Of a DNA stretch of 32,842 nt, positions 32,376 to 32,842 are shown in pieces. Source of the stretch: Chryseobacterium pennae (GTDB taxonomy: Bacteria; Bacteroidota; Bacteroidia; Flavobacteriales; Weeksellaceae). The DNA lies in NCBI RefSeq assembly GCF_003385515.1, contig NZ_QNVT01000043.1, forward strand, positions 1-32,842. Reading direction: 5' to 3'. Position 1 is the stretch's first letter. Each line of letters starts with the position of its first letter. The notes under the pieces were generated by a model. It was given only the letters and a program-made list of their open reading frames with translations. It was not told the origin of the DNA and searched no databases. The translations under genes and the position numbers were made by a program.

Positions 32376-32411
32376 ATGAAAAATTTTTCATCTGCCATCA
32401 TTATATTATAA
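32376..32411 (+). CDS. Possible 11-residue peptide
   Basis: ATG 24 nt after the orphan -7 box; encodes MKNFSSAIIIL and then stops. The basic start and hydrophobic end look like the beginning of a signal peptide cut short. It could be a leader peptide, a chance frame, or the stub of a broken gene. Confidence 0.2.
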   Translation: MKNFSSAIIIL

Positions 32412-32573
32412 TGCAACAGATTTCTTCGGTTCCGGAAGACATCATATCCTTAAAATTTCCCAATATGCAGCAGTAAATGAGTTGTGAAAGAGGATAAATA
32501 CATCTCAGGAATCCCTTAAAATTTAAAAACAAATAAAGCAAATAGCTTTAGTTTTCTTCTTCAAATATTTTTT

Positions 32574-32606
32574 AGCCTGGCCATTTTCTTTGGTCAGGTT
32601 TTTTAT
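32574..32606 (+). terminator. Terminator of the orphan unit
   Basis: 7-bp core stem CCTGGCC with GGTCAGG (32576-32582 with 32592-32598; one G:U), extendable at both ends, a loop of about 7 nt, and six or more Ts. Confidence 0.75.
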
Positions 32607-32719
32607 AAATAAGCAGGATTCTGCATAGAATGGATAGTGAGTTAATTCCTTTTTATTCTTTCAAAATATTCATGATATTATAAAATCTTTATGTCCAATT
32701 ACACGATTATTTTTTTGCT

Positions 32720-32747
32720 ACGAATGCACGAATAAAAATCATTCGTG
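32720..32747. repeat. Short inverted repeat
   Basis: CACGAAT (32727-32733) pairs with ATTCGTG (32741-32747). A second, overlapping option pairs ACGAATG (32720-32726) with CATTCGT (32740-32746). Two competing hairpins from a doubled CGAAT unit suggest a dispersed repeat. Between 32607 and the end of the window nothing else was seen. Confidence 0.5.
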
Positions 32748-32842
32748 TCTATTGAAATTTACCCTTATTACAATAAAAACTACAGATAAAAACTTCTCCT
32801 TTTTCCATAGATTAAGGATAGACTATAAGTCATAAATCTGTA

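Larger units (their letters stand above)
32357..32606 (+). ncRNA. Candidate small RNA or tiny-peptide transcript
   Basis: About 250 nt between a full consensus promoter and a hairpin plus T run. Only two tiny reading frames occur: 11 codons at 32376-32411 (MKNFSSAIIIL) and 21 codons at 32411-32476 (MQQISSVPEDI and so on), joined by a TAATG overlap. A small hairpin forms at 32423-32439 around a GGTTCCG loop. No known RNA family (6S, tmRNA, RNase P, SRP RNA) was recognised. It may instead be the remnant of a decayed gene. The remainder of the 700-bp gap shows no coding potential. Confidence 0.4.

Noticed and set aside
1..32842. Defence island, prophage, integron or transposon
   Set aside because: No transposase, integrase, toxin-antitoxin, restriction or phage-like gene was recognised; gene content is core metabolism with uniform composition.
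1..32842. tRNA or rRNA genes
   Set aside because: No cloverleaf with T-loop GTTCRANNC in a proper context and no rRNA signature was noticed by eye; a tRNAscan-SE run would confirm.

Overview
The window reads as an ordinary chromosomal stretch of a flavobacterium (Bacteroidota), most likely Chryseobacterium or a close relative in the Weeksellaceae. Reasons: low GC; promoters of the Bacteroidota type (TTG about 20 nt before TAnnTTTG); few Shine-Dalgarno sites; three proteins with type IX secretion (T9SS) C-terminal sorting domains; an ATP synthase operon without its atpD/atpC genes; and the udk-divIC-mutA gene order. The genus is an inference from protein style, not from a search. All convincing genes are on the + strand except the first, ffh.

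Layout. 1-1503: ffh (SRP GTPase), minus strand. 1504-7384: a small AtpI-like membrane protein, then atpB-E-F-H-A-G with its own promoter and a strong terminator. 7568-9312: a CNNM/CBS-domain membrane protein followed by clpS. 9429-12150: uridine kinase, DivIC/FtsB-like divisome protein, short methylmalonyl-CoA mutase small subunit, DinB-like protein. 12160-15475: an inverted repeat, a THUMP-like methyltransferase, a small lipoprotein and an M20 dipeptidase. 15688-18513: two T9SS-secreted proteins and a short-chain dehydrogenase. 18663-20395: etfB-etfA. 20577-22579: a bifunctional-nuclease (DUF151) protein and a nucleoside-type MFS permease. 22877-23720: an overlapping pair of unknown genes. 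23746-26521: a thiolase and a UMF1-type MFS transporter. 26698-28878: a large secreted zinc metalloprotease. 29039-30906: mevalonate kinase plus UbiA prenyltransferase. 30971-32140: proline dehydrogenase. 32141-32842: no normal gene, but a short promoter-to-terminator unit.

The genes mostly cover core energy metabolism (ATP synthase; electron transfer flavoprotein, thiolase and proline dehydrogenase, which all feed electrons or acetyl-CoA into respiration), protein targeting and proteolysis (Ffh, ClpS), isoprenoid synthesis and exported enzymes.

No mobile element, CRISPR array, tRNA, rRNA or defence system was recognised. The most unexplained structure lies between genes: (i) an orphan transcription unit at 32322-32606 with a consensus promoter and terminator but only 11- and 21-codon ORFs; (ii) degenerate tandem heptamers at five intergenic sites; (iii) strong hairpins inside the atp operon, after atpE and between atpA and atpG; (iv) two genes whose -7 box lies so close to the ATG that leaderless transcripts are expected; and (v) an 18-bp perfect palindrome upstream of etfBA.
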